Shown in pieces: positions 53,301 to 59,767 of a DNA stretch of 64,000 nucleotides (positions are counted from its first letter, which is position 1; each line of letters starts with the position of its first letter). A program made the translations under genes and the position numbers. The notes beneath the pieces are model-generated. The model was not told where the DNA came from. It searched no databases and worked only from the letters and a program-made list of their open reading frames with translations. Origin of the DNA: Streptomyces sp. Y2F8-2 (lineage in GTDB: Bacteria; Actinomycetota; Actinomycetes; Streptomycetales; Streptomycetaceae); the NCBI RefSeq assembly GCF_014905555.1, contig NZ_BNGS01000004.1:655696-719695 (forward strand), given 5' to 3'.

Positions 53301-53891
53301 GAGTCGCTCAAGGTGCACCGGCTGGAGGGCACCCACCGCCTGGTGGACCTGGTGAAACCGCTGGTGGCTGCCCCGGTCGGCGGTGCTTTCCGCTCCGACC
53401 TCGGCGTGCTGACGATCACCCCTGCCGGTCACTGGTCCACGGACAGCGCGGGCCGCGCCGGAACCTTCGACAAGGACTCCAACGCCATGTCCGCGCGCAC
53501 CGCGACGGACGTGGACTTCACCACCCTGATAAGGCTCGGTGGCCCCGCCCCGGACACCGGCGGCGCCCTCTCCCTCCTGTGGCGCGCCTCCTTTGACGGC
53601 ACCAACGCTTACCACCTCAACATCGACCCCGACCTACGGGTGATCCGCCTGGTGGCCAAGGCCAACGGCTACTTCGACGACGGCGCCGCCCTCGCCCGCG
53701 TCCCGGCCCTGGTCCGCCGCGGCACCACGTATCCGGTCCGCATCCTCGCCCAGGGCGACCGCATCCAGGTGTTCCTCAACGGCGAGCAGATCATCAACGT
53801 GACGGACACGACGTACACCAACGGGCACGTCGGCCTCAACGTGTTCGGAGGGAGGGCGGCGTACCAGGACACGTACGTGAAGGAGCTGTGA
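50325..53891 (+). CDS. Tat-secreted modular GH32 levanase/exo-fructosidase
   Basis: A 1188-residue exported enzyme. The Tat signal (SVSRRTLLLAGGTAATLLPL, residues 2-30) is followed by three lectin-like (LamG/DUF1080-like) modules starting near residues 50, 210 and 377, each opened by a GTWT motif. The GH32 propeller (about 533-860) has Asp545 in STSDPNGLVYYDGEYHLF, Asp668 in FRDPKV and Glu719 in WECPDFF. The GH32 beta-sandwich (to about 1015) and a fourth GHWST-opened module (1035-1188) close the protein. It probably degrades levan or inulin outside the cell, with the modules binding polymer. ATG at 50325 after AGGAG. Confidence 0.92.
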   Translation: MSVSRRTLLLAGGTAATLLPLAGVLPAAQAATPSAAGAPPVPIPDPLPVTGTWTRTSDGGQKVTAGTRERALALSEQQLASKGTYAARITPQSASAVGALLFRAALDGSTGYVAALDPGRARIRLYDLASGDTLATAPLPGTQAARPYDLEVAVDGPELTVSVDGRRLLHAEDHRHDTGSVGLLAQGGTVTFGPPSVSAITTNLTGWTTSGGTWTATPLGWRANPSQASITRAVTTTRAHDTALRADLLLHDTSAVAELLVRTDEAATHGYGVQVDPGHSRLRLYRIDGNVTLGTYTTTIKADTVYRLRVEAEGTELRVHWQTNFLSPDGYSPVITAQDSTHTTGRLAVTASAAAVSFENIAAADLATSVQGWTARSGTWTPDLRGIRGENGLRTAPFTDGDLVARADITPAGTSTSAGLVLRASANGSGGYEARLEAGRNAVVLLDRSSGARLASTSGPVRPIASGGTYRVEARATGRTIEVYVDGVQALKTRVLRTTGATVGTTAAHGTSYFQNVEVRSTAGYFTEPYRPTYHYSQLTGSTSDPNGLVYYDGEYHLFHQDQGRWAHAVSTDLVHWQALPIALPWNEYGNCWSGSAVVDADDTSGLFDGGSGLIAYYTSYHPDKPGGNASVRIAYSKDKGRSWQWHGGSAPAVQNPGGPDAGWTFRDPKVIHDEKHDQWLMVVSGGDHIRFFTSTDLLTWTHVSSFGYGDWATPGVWECPDFFPLPVDGDETRVKWVLTLSTGAVRATNGSAAQYFTGDWNGTSFSPDQSAGTTLRADSGRDYYAAMSYYGLPEGRRVWLGWMSNWDYPFSAPTGAWNGQLSIPRELTLTDTADGVRLAQRPIPELTALRTSTTTRKDLSVGPDSENPLAGVTGIAYEIEAEVTLGTATEIGLRLRADEDQHTTVGYDAEANQLFVDRSEAGLSDFTQYFAGRTTAPMEPTDGRVTLRLYVDSSSVEAFGADGRAAVTSLIFPSPSADGMAFYARGGTAHIESLKVHRLEGTHRLVDLVKPLVAAPVGGAFRSDLGVLTITPAGHWSTDSAGRAGTFDKDSNAMSARTATDVDFTTLIRLGGPAPDTGGALSLLWRASFDGTNAYHLNIDPDLRVIRLVAKANGYFDDGAALARVPALVRRGTTYPVRILAQGDRIQVFLNGEQIINVTDTTYTNGHVGLNVFGGRAAYQDTYVKEL

Positions 53892-54019
53892 TCTCCGGTC
53901 AGGTCGACCAGCGACATTGACAGCGGAGGCTCCGCCCCGAGCGCCGGGGGGTGCCTCTATGTCCTTCGTCAAGCGCGCCGCCGACACTGAGCGAGCGGTG
54001 TTCGGATGCTGTACTCGCC

Positions 54020-54240
54020 CATCAGCTCCTGGTCGTCGGTGTGCTGAAAAAACACATGCGTCTCGTGGTCTTCGCCATGGCCCACGACGCAGGGATGCCC
54101 TTCAACCGGATCGCGGAGGCGTGTGCGCTCAAGCCCGAGCGTGTCAGCCAGATCGCCGGCGGCACCGCAGCTGTCACCGCGCTGGCCACTGTCGAGCGAA
54201 TCGCCGGCGGACTGTGCTGCCGCAGCCGAGAGCTACCGGT
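54020..54240 (+). pseudogene. XRE-type HTH fragment
   Basis: The forward frame reads MRLVVFAMAHDAGMPFNRIA, then EACALKPERVSQIAGGTAAV and ATVERIAGGL. This matches the helix-turn-helix of Streptomyces regulators of the type ...RIAAxxGLxxxRVSxIxxGxxxVxxxxxxERIADGL. The remainder of the regulator is missing. Confidence 0.6.
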
Positions 54241-54266
54241 ACGGCTGCCACGGCCAGCAGCCCACG

Positions 54267-54425
54267 CGTCCTTGCCGACCTGGTCGCCGACTTCACGAAC
54301 GGGGCGGCCACGATGCAGGCGTGCGGGATGGCGCCACCGGCCGGAGGCATCGCGGGCGACGTCGATGCCGACTTCCACCACCAGCTCGGGTTCCACCAGC
54401 GTGACGTCCAGCGTCTCCCGGCTGC
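54267..54425 (-). pseudogene. ATP-dependent DNA ligase C-terminal fragment
   Basis: Reverse translation gives RETLDVTLVEPELVVEVGID, then VARDASGRWRHPARLHRGRP. VEVxVDxARDxxGRWRHPxRxxRxRPD is the C-terminal OB-fold end of actinobacterial ATP-dependent DNA ligases (LigC/LigD type). Only about 50 codons remain, antisense to the surrounding relics. Confidence 0.7.
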
Positions 54426-54534
54426 CCCACCCGGCGGAGAACGACCAGCCCGTCGATGGACGACCGCGCCGCGACGGGGCGAGTAGCCCGGCGACCGTGC
54501 TGCTCGTTGTCCGGGAGAGCGTGGTGGTGCGGCT

Positions 54535-54655
54535 GGTGTACTGCAGGCGGCCACGGGACTGCGGACAGAGCCGTGATGAGGCGGACGGCGAGGCCGAGGA
54601 ACGCGTCGTGGATGTCGTCGCGCCTTTCCCATCGGATGCGTACGCGGCGGAATGA
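54535..54655 (-). pseudogene. 3' end of an IS5-family transposase
   Basis: Reverse translation gives RIRWERRDDIHDAFLGLAVR with LIT, the same C-terminus as the element at 63.1-64 kb (RIRWERRDDIHEAFLGLATC). The DNA is clearly related (GGCGAGGCCGAGGAACGC is identical in both). Only the last about 40 codons remain. Confidence 0.8.
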
Positions 54656-54790
54656 GCAGCGTCTGATCCTCAAGCCGGGTGAAGCCGCCGAGTTCGACAC
54701 CCACGTGCCGCACTGGCTCGGCCTCGATGACAACCAGACCGTCGAACTCCTCGTCCTCTTCGGGCGCCGGGGTGAACGGGCCCATCTCAG
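54656..54790 (+). pseudogene. cupin C-terminus of an XRE-family regulator
   Basis: The forward frame reads QRLILKPGEAAEFDTHVPHW, then ELLVLFGRRGERAHLRAR. This is the end of the cupin sensor of XRE-cupin regulators (LxPGExAEFDTxxPHWFG, then FGxxGERxHxRA). It joins directly to the IS5 3' end, so the front of the gene was lost there. Confidence 0.6.
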
Positions 54791-54837
54791 GGCCCGCACC
54801 CCCGGAGTCTTTGCCGGGCCGGCAACGGCTTCTGTCA

Positions 54838-55896
54838 CTACCCGGCGTCGAAGAACGGCTTCAGACCGTGCGCACGCGCGCCCAGCACACGTCGGGACAC
54901 CTCGGCCTCCATCCGCCCGCTGAACGCGTTCCCGTCCCCCACGCGGGAGGCGGCGGCCGTGGCGTCAGCCGTCAGCAGGTCCATGTGGATCGCGGCCGCC
55001 GCCGTCACCCCGGCCGCCGTGGCGGCCGGAACCCCCGCCAGCACATCACTGACGTTCCCGGCCGCCCACACGCCCGGTACTCCGGTGAACCCCGACCCAT
55101 CCACCTCAAGTTGCTCACCCACGCCCATGGGGTGCTCGCGCACGGTCAGACCAAGACCGTCGAGGAAGCCGGCACGAGCAACGAACCGCGGGGCGACCAC
55201 CAGTTCCTGCACCGGCACCACCACTCCCGAGGCCAGTCGCACCCCTGCCAACCGGTCCTCGCCATCGGCCTCAAGACCCGTGACCTCACCGTCCACGACG
55301 GCAACTCCAAGGGCGGCGAGCTGCTCCCACTGCTCGTCGGTCACCTCCGCCCCGGTGTGCCGGAACAGCGTGACGTGCTTGGACATCTGGCGGAACAGCA
55401 GCGCCTGGTGGAAGCTGCCCAGCACACCGATCGTCCTGTCGCGGATCTCCCAGCCGTGGCAGTAGACGCAGTGCACCACGTCCCGGCCCCACCGTTCGGC
55501 CAGTCCCGGCACGTCCGGCAGCTCGTCGACCAGGCCCGTGGTCGCCAATACCCTCCGCGCCCGCACGCGCTGCCCGCCCTCGGTGACGACCGAGAACGCC
55601 GCGCCGTCCCGGCGGATCTGCGCGACTCGGCCTGCGACGACCCGGCCGCCGTAGGAGAGGACCTCCTCCCGTCCCAGCCGCAGCAGCTCCAGCGGGGAGA
55701 TGCCATCATGGCCGAGGATTCCGTGGACTCCGACACCGACGGCCGGAGCATTACGGGGCTCTCCCGCATCTATCACCAGCACCGACCGGCGCACCCGAGC
55801 CAGGGTCAAGGCCGCCGAAAGACCGGCGGCACCGCCCCCGACCACCACGACATCCCAGGTCTGCTCACCGGCCTGCATCACATCGAAGTCGCTCAT
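54838..55896 (-). CDS. FAD-dependent thioredoxin-reductase-like oxidoreductase
   Basis: A 352-residue flavoprotein. The FAD-binding VVVVGGGAAGLSAALTLARV (16-35) is followed by DAGEPRNAPAVGVHG-type sequence. The redox-active pair is CVYC (Cys143/Cys146) in VHCVYCHGWEIRD, then an NAD(P)H domain beginning IGVLGSFHQALLF, and a C-terminal FAD motif GVWAAGNVSDVLAGVPAATA. The DAGxPRN motif and CxYCHGWE are typical of small actinomycete TrxB-like enzymes, some of which form disulfides in natural products. ATG at 55896. No thioredoxin gene or biosynthetic cluster is adjacent; the partner is unknown. Confidence 0.9.
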   Translation of the reverse strand: MSDFDVMQAGEQTWDVVVVGGGAAGLSAALTLARVRRSVLVIDAGEPRNAPAVGVGVHGILGHDGISPLELLRLGREEVLSYGGRVVAGRVAQIRRDGAAFSVVTEGGQRVRARRVLATTGLVDELPDVPGLAERWGRDVVHCVYCHGWEIRDRTIGVLGSFHQALLFRQMSKHVTLFRHTGAEVTDEQWEQLAALGVAVVDGEVTGLEADGEDRLAGVRLASGVVVPVQELVVAPRFVARAGFLDGLGLTVREHPMGVGEQLEVDGSGFTGVPGVWAAGNVSDVLAGVPAATAAGVTAAAAIHMDLLTADATAAASRVGDGNAFSGRMEAEVSRRVLGARAHGLKPFFDAG

Positions 55897-56223
55897 GCCG
55901 CCACCATGCGATCGACGCAGACCAGGCAGCAAAGATTCTTGCCGTTCCAGCAAAAACAGGGGCGGCCGGTGTCTCCTCGCGCGCAGGCGCCGCACGGCCG
56001 ACCAGAGCTGACCGCAGGCAGCGCAACGCTGCAGGGAAGCAGGGCCGTTCGCCGAGTCGTGGGCGGCCTGCTCGTACTCCGAACCCCTGCGGCGGCTTGG
56101 AAGCCAGTGCAGGGCCTCGGCGAAGTCGCATGATGCCCGGTCTATGATCACGGGCTCCCCGGGAGGTGAGGGGCGCCGAAAGTCGCAGGCTCCACGAACT
56201 CGAGTGCTGGTAGCTTCGCGCCC
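55897..56223. other. no firmly supported gene
   Basis: The oxidoreductase frame is open upstream and reads ASLQRCAACGQLWSA near 56010, which looks protein-like (CAAC pair), but no start with a ribosome-binding site was found. It also holds the promoters of the two divergent genes. Confidence 0.35.
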
Positions 56224-56508
56224 GTGATCGTGTATCCGCTGTGGCATGTCGGCCATCAGAACGAAGCTGGCGACGACGGCTCGACAGTGCACGTCGATGA
56301 GAGCGGCGTGTACTGCGACGAGTCGGACGGCGACGACGTAAAGCTGCTCGGTATCTACTCAACCCTTGAACGGGTCGAAGAGCGAGTGCGTCAGGCTCGA
56401 CTGCTACCAGGCTTCCGTGATGAACCGGAGTGCTTCTACTTCGACGCCTGCGAGCTCGATGAGGACGATTGGACCGAGGGCTTCGTTCGAGTTCCGCCGG
56501 GCGAGTAG
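56224..56508 (+). CDS. small hypothetical protein (DUF7336-like)
   Basis: A 94-residue acidic protein: VYPLWHVGHQNEAGDDGSTV at the front, then DDVKLLGIYSTLERVEERVR and a final DEDDWTEGFVRVPPGE. The YxLxH...KLLGIYST.ExAxxAxxR...GF...P..F......D...WTEGFV pattern is a widespread family of small bacterial proteins of unknown role, sometimes beside immunity genes. GTG start at 56224. Intact frame; no partner gene. Confidence 0.75.
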   Translation: MIVYPLWHVGHQNEAGDDGSTVHVDESGVYCDESDGDDVKLLGIYSTLERVEERVRQARLLPGFRDEPECFYFDACELDEDDWTEGFVRVPPGE

Positions 56509-56633
56509 GCCCGTGGGCAGAGCCTCGATGGGATGCCGTTCCGTGGTCACGTAAGCCCCAGGGCTTGGGCGTAGTCGGGTTTGTGGTGATGTGAGTCCCA
56601 GGAGGGCGAGGGGAGTCGTGCGTCGCGGGCGTT

Positions 56634-57226
56634 CTATCGCAGGCCGGCGGCGATATTGGTGCTCCCTGCGAGGCGGAGGGCGCCGATGACGAGGTTGCGC
56701 CAGGTGGCCATGGCGCGAGGGGCGGTGCCGGTCCGCAGTTGGGAAGCGTCCTCGGCGAACGTTACGTCTCGAACATGGTGTAGCACTCGGTCACCGCGAC
56801 CACCCGGGCCTGTGGATAGCCCATCGGACTGCGTTGGGCCAGGACCCGCAGCCCGTGGAAGAGTTCCGTGCTCCGGCCCAGCGGCCGGGCCACAGCCCGA
56901 AACAGCTCTCGCATCACCGGCCAGCCCAGCCCCTGCCTCGCCCGTGTCAGAGAGGACTTGTTCACCCCGGCCCACGGCCGAAGCGTCGGCTCGCCGGTCT
57001 TCACCAACCGCAAGGCCTCCAGGTAGTCGGCCTGCGGAAACAGGCACAGTGCGAGCACGAAGTACACCGTGAACCGGGTCGACAGCACACGCCGGCGCTT
57101 CTCCGCACACCCGACCTCGGCAACGACCCGATCCACCAGCTCAGCAGGACACGACCGAGTCAGGATGCCTAACCCCAGCCGCTCCAGACGCGACATCAAC
57201 ACCGCATGGCCCAACACCACGCACAC
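56634..57226 (-). pseudogene. IS4-family transposase relic with internal deletion
   Basis: The reverse frame begins LGILTRSCPAELVDRVVAEV, then RRRVLSTRFTVYFVLALCLF and VKTGEPTLRPWAGVNKSSLT, the N-terminal domain of IS4-type transposases. Around 56780 it jumps frame to VRDVTFAEDASQLRTGTAPR and AMATWRNLVIGALRLAGSTN, the C-terminal end. The catalytic centre between them is gone. Confidence 0.85.
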
Positions 57227-57251
57227 CGCAAAAGCAACGGCATTGTCGAGG

Positions 57252-57545
57252 TCAGGACTGGGGGAGAGGGTGAGCCTCCAGCAACTGTCCGATCTGCGTT
57301 TCCAGGGCTCGTCGCTGATTCTGGACGGCCGCGAGCGAGCGGGCCAGGGACGGGATCACGGCGTCGAGTGTGCCGGTGCCCGGGATCACGACGGTTTGCT
57401 CGTCGACCGTGTCGAAGACGTCGTCGATCAGCCGCTGGGCCCTGCCTGGCGCCTTGGGCGGGATCACCTCAACCATCTTGCGGCGCCCGGCTTTACGCAG
57501 GGCGGCCGGTGACCGTAGCGTTCCAGCAGGCGGGTCACGGATGCG
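57252..57545 (-). pseudogene. IS110-family transposase fragment
   Basis: Reverse translation starts VTRLLERYG and, after a frame change, reads MVEVIPPKAPGRAQRLIDDV, then DEQTVVIPGTGTLDAVIPSL and LETQIGQLLEAHPL. This is the middle of IS110 (DEDD) transposases just before the LTSMPGIG block. Both ends are missing. Confidence 0.72.
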
Positions 57546-57737
57546 CGTTGTCCGTTGTGTGCGCCTTGGTTGTGGTTGCTCGTGCCCACGCGACGGAGTC
57601 GCATATCGATACGGCCCCGCGACTCTTCGGGGCGCGAGCTGGTAGAAACGTGTGGGTTACATCAATATCCATGGGCCGTAACCGGCCATTGGGAGGCTTC
57701 CCCGGTCTTCATTCAAGATCGAAAGGGAGGCCCAGTC

Positions 57738-59354
57738 ATGGCACAGCCTCAGGTCGGGCCCGGAACGAGTCGCCGAGCATTCCTGCGCCGCGTCGGTGTC
57801 GCCGGTGGCGCCGGAGCCATGTTCGCTACCATGGGGGCACTCGGCCTCGCGCCCACGGCCGCCTACGCGGCGGAGAAGGAGGCGTCCTTCCAGGCGCCGC
57901 GCCGCAGCGACTTCACCCTTCAGGGACGTGGCGGCAAGCCCGCCAGAGTGGTTGTCATCGGAGGCGGCATCGCGGGTCTCACCTCCGCTTACGAGCTGGG
58001 GAAGGCCGGCTACGACTGTACGATCCTCGAGGCTCGGGACCGCGTCGGCGGCCGAAACCTCACCATCCGCGGCGGCGACAGCCTCACGGACATCAACGGC
58101 GTCAGCCAGACGGCCCGCTTCAGCGAGGGCCAGTACATGAACGCGGGGCCGGCGCGCCTCGCCCAGTGGATGGTCACCCTCGACTACTGCCGCGAACTCG
58201 GCGTACCGATCGAGGTCTTCACCAACACCAATGCCAGTGCGTTCATCTACAACCCGGGCAAGGGCATGACGAAGCCGGTCCGGTACCGGACCGCGAAGGC
58301 CGACGTGTACGGCTACGTCTCCGAGCTGCTCTCCAAGGCGACCAACGCGGGTGCCCTCGACGGCGAGTTGACGGCCGACGACAAGGAGCGGCTGCTCACC
58401 TTCCTCAAGAGCTACGGCTCCCTCGGCGCCGACTACACGTACACCGGCACCGAACACCGCGGATTCACCGTCGACCCCGGCGCCGCCGGCACGCCCGGCG
58501 AGGAACTCGGCGGTGTTCCGTCGCTGTCGGACGTCTTCGCCTCCAACGTGGGCCGCTACTTCTCCTTCGAGTTCGGTTACGACCAGGCGATGCTGATGTT
58601 CCAGCCGGTCGGCGGCATGGACCAGATACCCAAGGCTTTCGCGCGCGCCATCGGGCACGAGAAGATCCGCACCGGCGCGGCCGTGACCGACATCAAGAAC
58701 ACCACGGAAGGCGTAGTCGTCACCTACACCCAGGACGGCCGTACCCGGGTGGTCGAGGCCGACTACTGCATTGCCACCCTGGCACCGCACATCCTTGCGA
58801 AGACCCCGCACAACCTCGGCACCGAGGTGCAGACCGCGCTCCTCGCCGTGAAGCCCTCCAACGCCTCCAAGATCGGCCTCGAGTACAAGAGCCGCTGGTG
58901 GGAGAAGGACTTCAAGATTTTCGGCGGCATCACCGAGACCGACATGGACCTGGACCACATCTGGTACCCGTCCTATGGCCACCTCGGCGACCGTGGCCTG
59001 ATCATCGGCTACTACAACACCGGTGCCCACTCGGACGCGTACTCGGCGCTCACTCCGGCCGAACGGCTGGAGCGTGCCGTCGCGCAGGGCGTCATGATCC
59101 ACGGCGACAAGTACCGTACCGAGCTGGCTGCTTCCTTCTCCCATCAGTGGAAGCTGGCCCCGTACCTCGAGGGGGCCTGGCACTCGATGCCCGGGGGCCC
59201 CGATGCGCCGGCGTACGCACCGCTCAACACGGCGCAGGGCAACGTGTACTTCGCCGGTGACTACCTGAGCTACCTGGACGCCTGGCAGCACGGAGCGATC
59301 TCCTCGGCACGCAAGATCGTCACGGAACTCCACGCGCGCGTGCTGGCCTCCTGA
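57738..59354 (+). CDS. Tat-exported flavin amine oxidase
   Basis: A 538-residue exported flavoprotein. The Tat signal (TSRRAFLRRVGVAGGAGAMF ... PTAAYAA, residues 1-46) precedes the FAD motif VVVIGGGIAGLTSAYELGKA (70-90) and RDRVGGRNLT. The C-terminal FAD block is GNVYFAGDYLSYLDAWQHGA. It resembles bacterial L-amino-acid/monoamine oxidases that oxidise amino acids or amines to the imine, releasing H2O2. ATG at 57738 after GGGAGG; the frame is open further upstream without similarity. Export suggests nitrogen scavenging or peroxide production. Directly followed by a Tn3 transposase relic. Confidence 0.92.
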   Translation: MAQPQVGPGTSRRAFLRRVGVAGGAGAMFATMGALGLAPTAAYAAEKEASFQAPRRSDFTLQGRGGKPARVVVIGGGIAGLTSAYELGKAGYDCTILEARDRVGGRNLTIRGGDSLTDINGVSQTARFSEGQYMNAGPARLAQWMVTLDYCRELGVPIEVFTNTNASAFIYNPGKGMTKPVRYRTAKADVYGYVSELLSKATNAGALDGELTADDKERLLTFLKSYGSLGADYTYTGTEHRGFTVDPGAAGTPGEELGGVPSLSDVFASNVGRYFSFEFGYDQAMLMFQPVGGMDQIPKAFARAIGHEKIRTGAAVTDIKNTTEGVVVTYTQDGRTRVVEADYCIATLAPHILAKTPHNLGTEVQTALLAVKPSNASKIGLEYKSRWWEKDFKIFGGITETDMDLDHIWYPSYGHLGDRGLIIGYYNTGAHSDAYSALTPAERLERAVAQGVMIHGDKYRTELAASFSHQWKLAPYLEGAWHSMPGGPDAPAYAPLNTAQGNVYFAGDYLSYLDAWQHGAISSARKIVTELHARVLAS

Positions 59355-59366
59355 CACCGCGTGTGA

Positions 59367-59588
59367 CTGGTCCTCAACGCGCTCGTGCTGTTCAACACCC
59401 GCTATATGGACGCCGGGGTCAACCAGCTGCGCGCGGACGGCTTCAAGGTCCGTGACGAGGACGTGGCCCGCCTCTCACCGTTTGTACGGCATCACATCAA
59501 CATGCTCGGCCGGTATTCCTTCCAACTGCCAGATCTGCTCGGCGGCCTGCGACCCCTGCGTGACCCGGGCACTCCTGACGAGGAATGA
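59367..59588 (+). pseudogene. Tn3-family transposase C-terminal fragment
   Basis: The forward frame reads LVLNALVLFNTRYMDAGVNQ, then VRDEDVARLSPFVRHHINML and GRYSFQLPDLLGGLRPLRDP. LNxxVLFNTxYMxxAxxxLRxxG...DVARLSPxxxxHINxxGRYxF is the diagnostic C-terminus of Tn3 transposases. Only about 74 of roughly 1000 codons remain. Confidence 0.87.
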
Positions 59589-59593
59589 CCGTG

Positions 59594-59619
59594 TGGACAT
59601 CGCTGCGTCCTGCTAACGT
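59594..59619 (+). promoter_or_regulatory. putative promoter of the thrS-type leader
   Basis: TAACGT at 59614-59619 preceded by TGC forms an extended -10 (TGCTAACGT). It is 7 nt from the leader-peptide ATG at 59627, so the transcript could be leaderless. The best -35-like box, TGGACA at 59594, is only 14 nt away, so the -35 assignment is weak. Confidence 0.4.
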
Positions 59620-59626
59620 CTGCGAC

Positions 59627-59677
59627 ATGAAGCGCGCCGCTATGACGACGACGCCGGAGAGTGTCCCGGCGCGCTGA
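59627..59677 (+). CDS. threonine leader peptide (attenuator)
   Basis: A 16-residue frame MKRAAMTTTPESVPAR with three consecutive Thr codons (ACG ACG ACG, 59645-59653). It stops at 59677, 15 nt before a terminator hairpin and 90 nt before a threonyl-tRNA synthetase gene. Runs of the cognate amino acid's codons in a short peptide before a terminator define ribosome-mediated attenuation. Low charged tRNA-Thr would stall the ribosome on the ACG run and favour the anti-terminator. The leader may be translated without a ribosome-binding site because the ATG lies at the expected transcript start. Confidence 0.75.
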   Translation: MKRAAMTTTPESVPAR

Positions 59678-59692
59678 CAGATGATCTGATCC

Positions 59693-59722
59693 GAAGCCCC
59701 GGGGCAAGTGCCCCGGGGCTTC
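59693..59722 (+). terminator. attenuator terminator hairpin
   Basis: A perfect 13-bp stem (GAAGCCCCGGGGC, 59693-59705, with 59710-59722) and AAGT loop between the Thr leader peptide and the synthetase gene. The leader segment GTCCCGG (59663-59669) can pair with CCGGGGC (59699-59705) of the left arm and would disrupt it, an anti-terminator. A 6-bp pause-type hairpin CGCCGG/CCGGCG overlaps the same leader segment. Confidence 0.78.
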
Positions 59723-59767
59723 GTCGTAGGCCCGGTCACTTGCTCCGCAACCAGCAAGGAGACCGCG

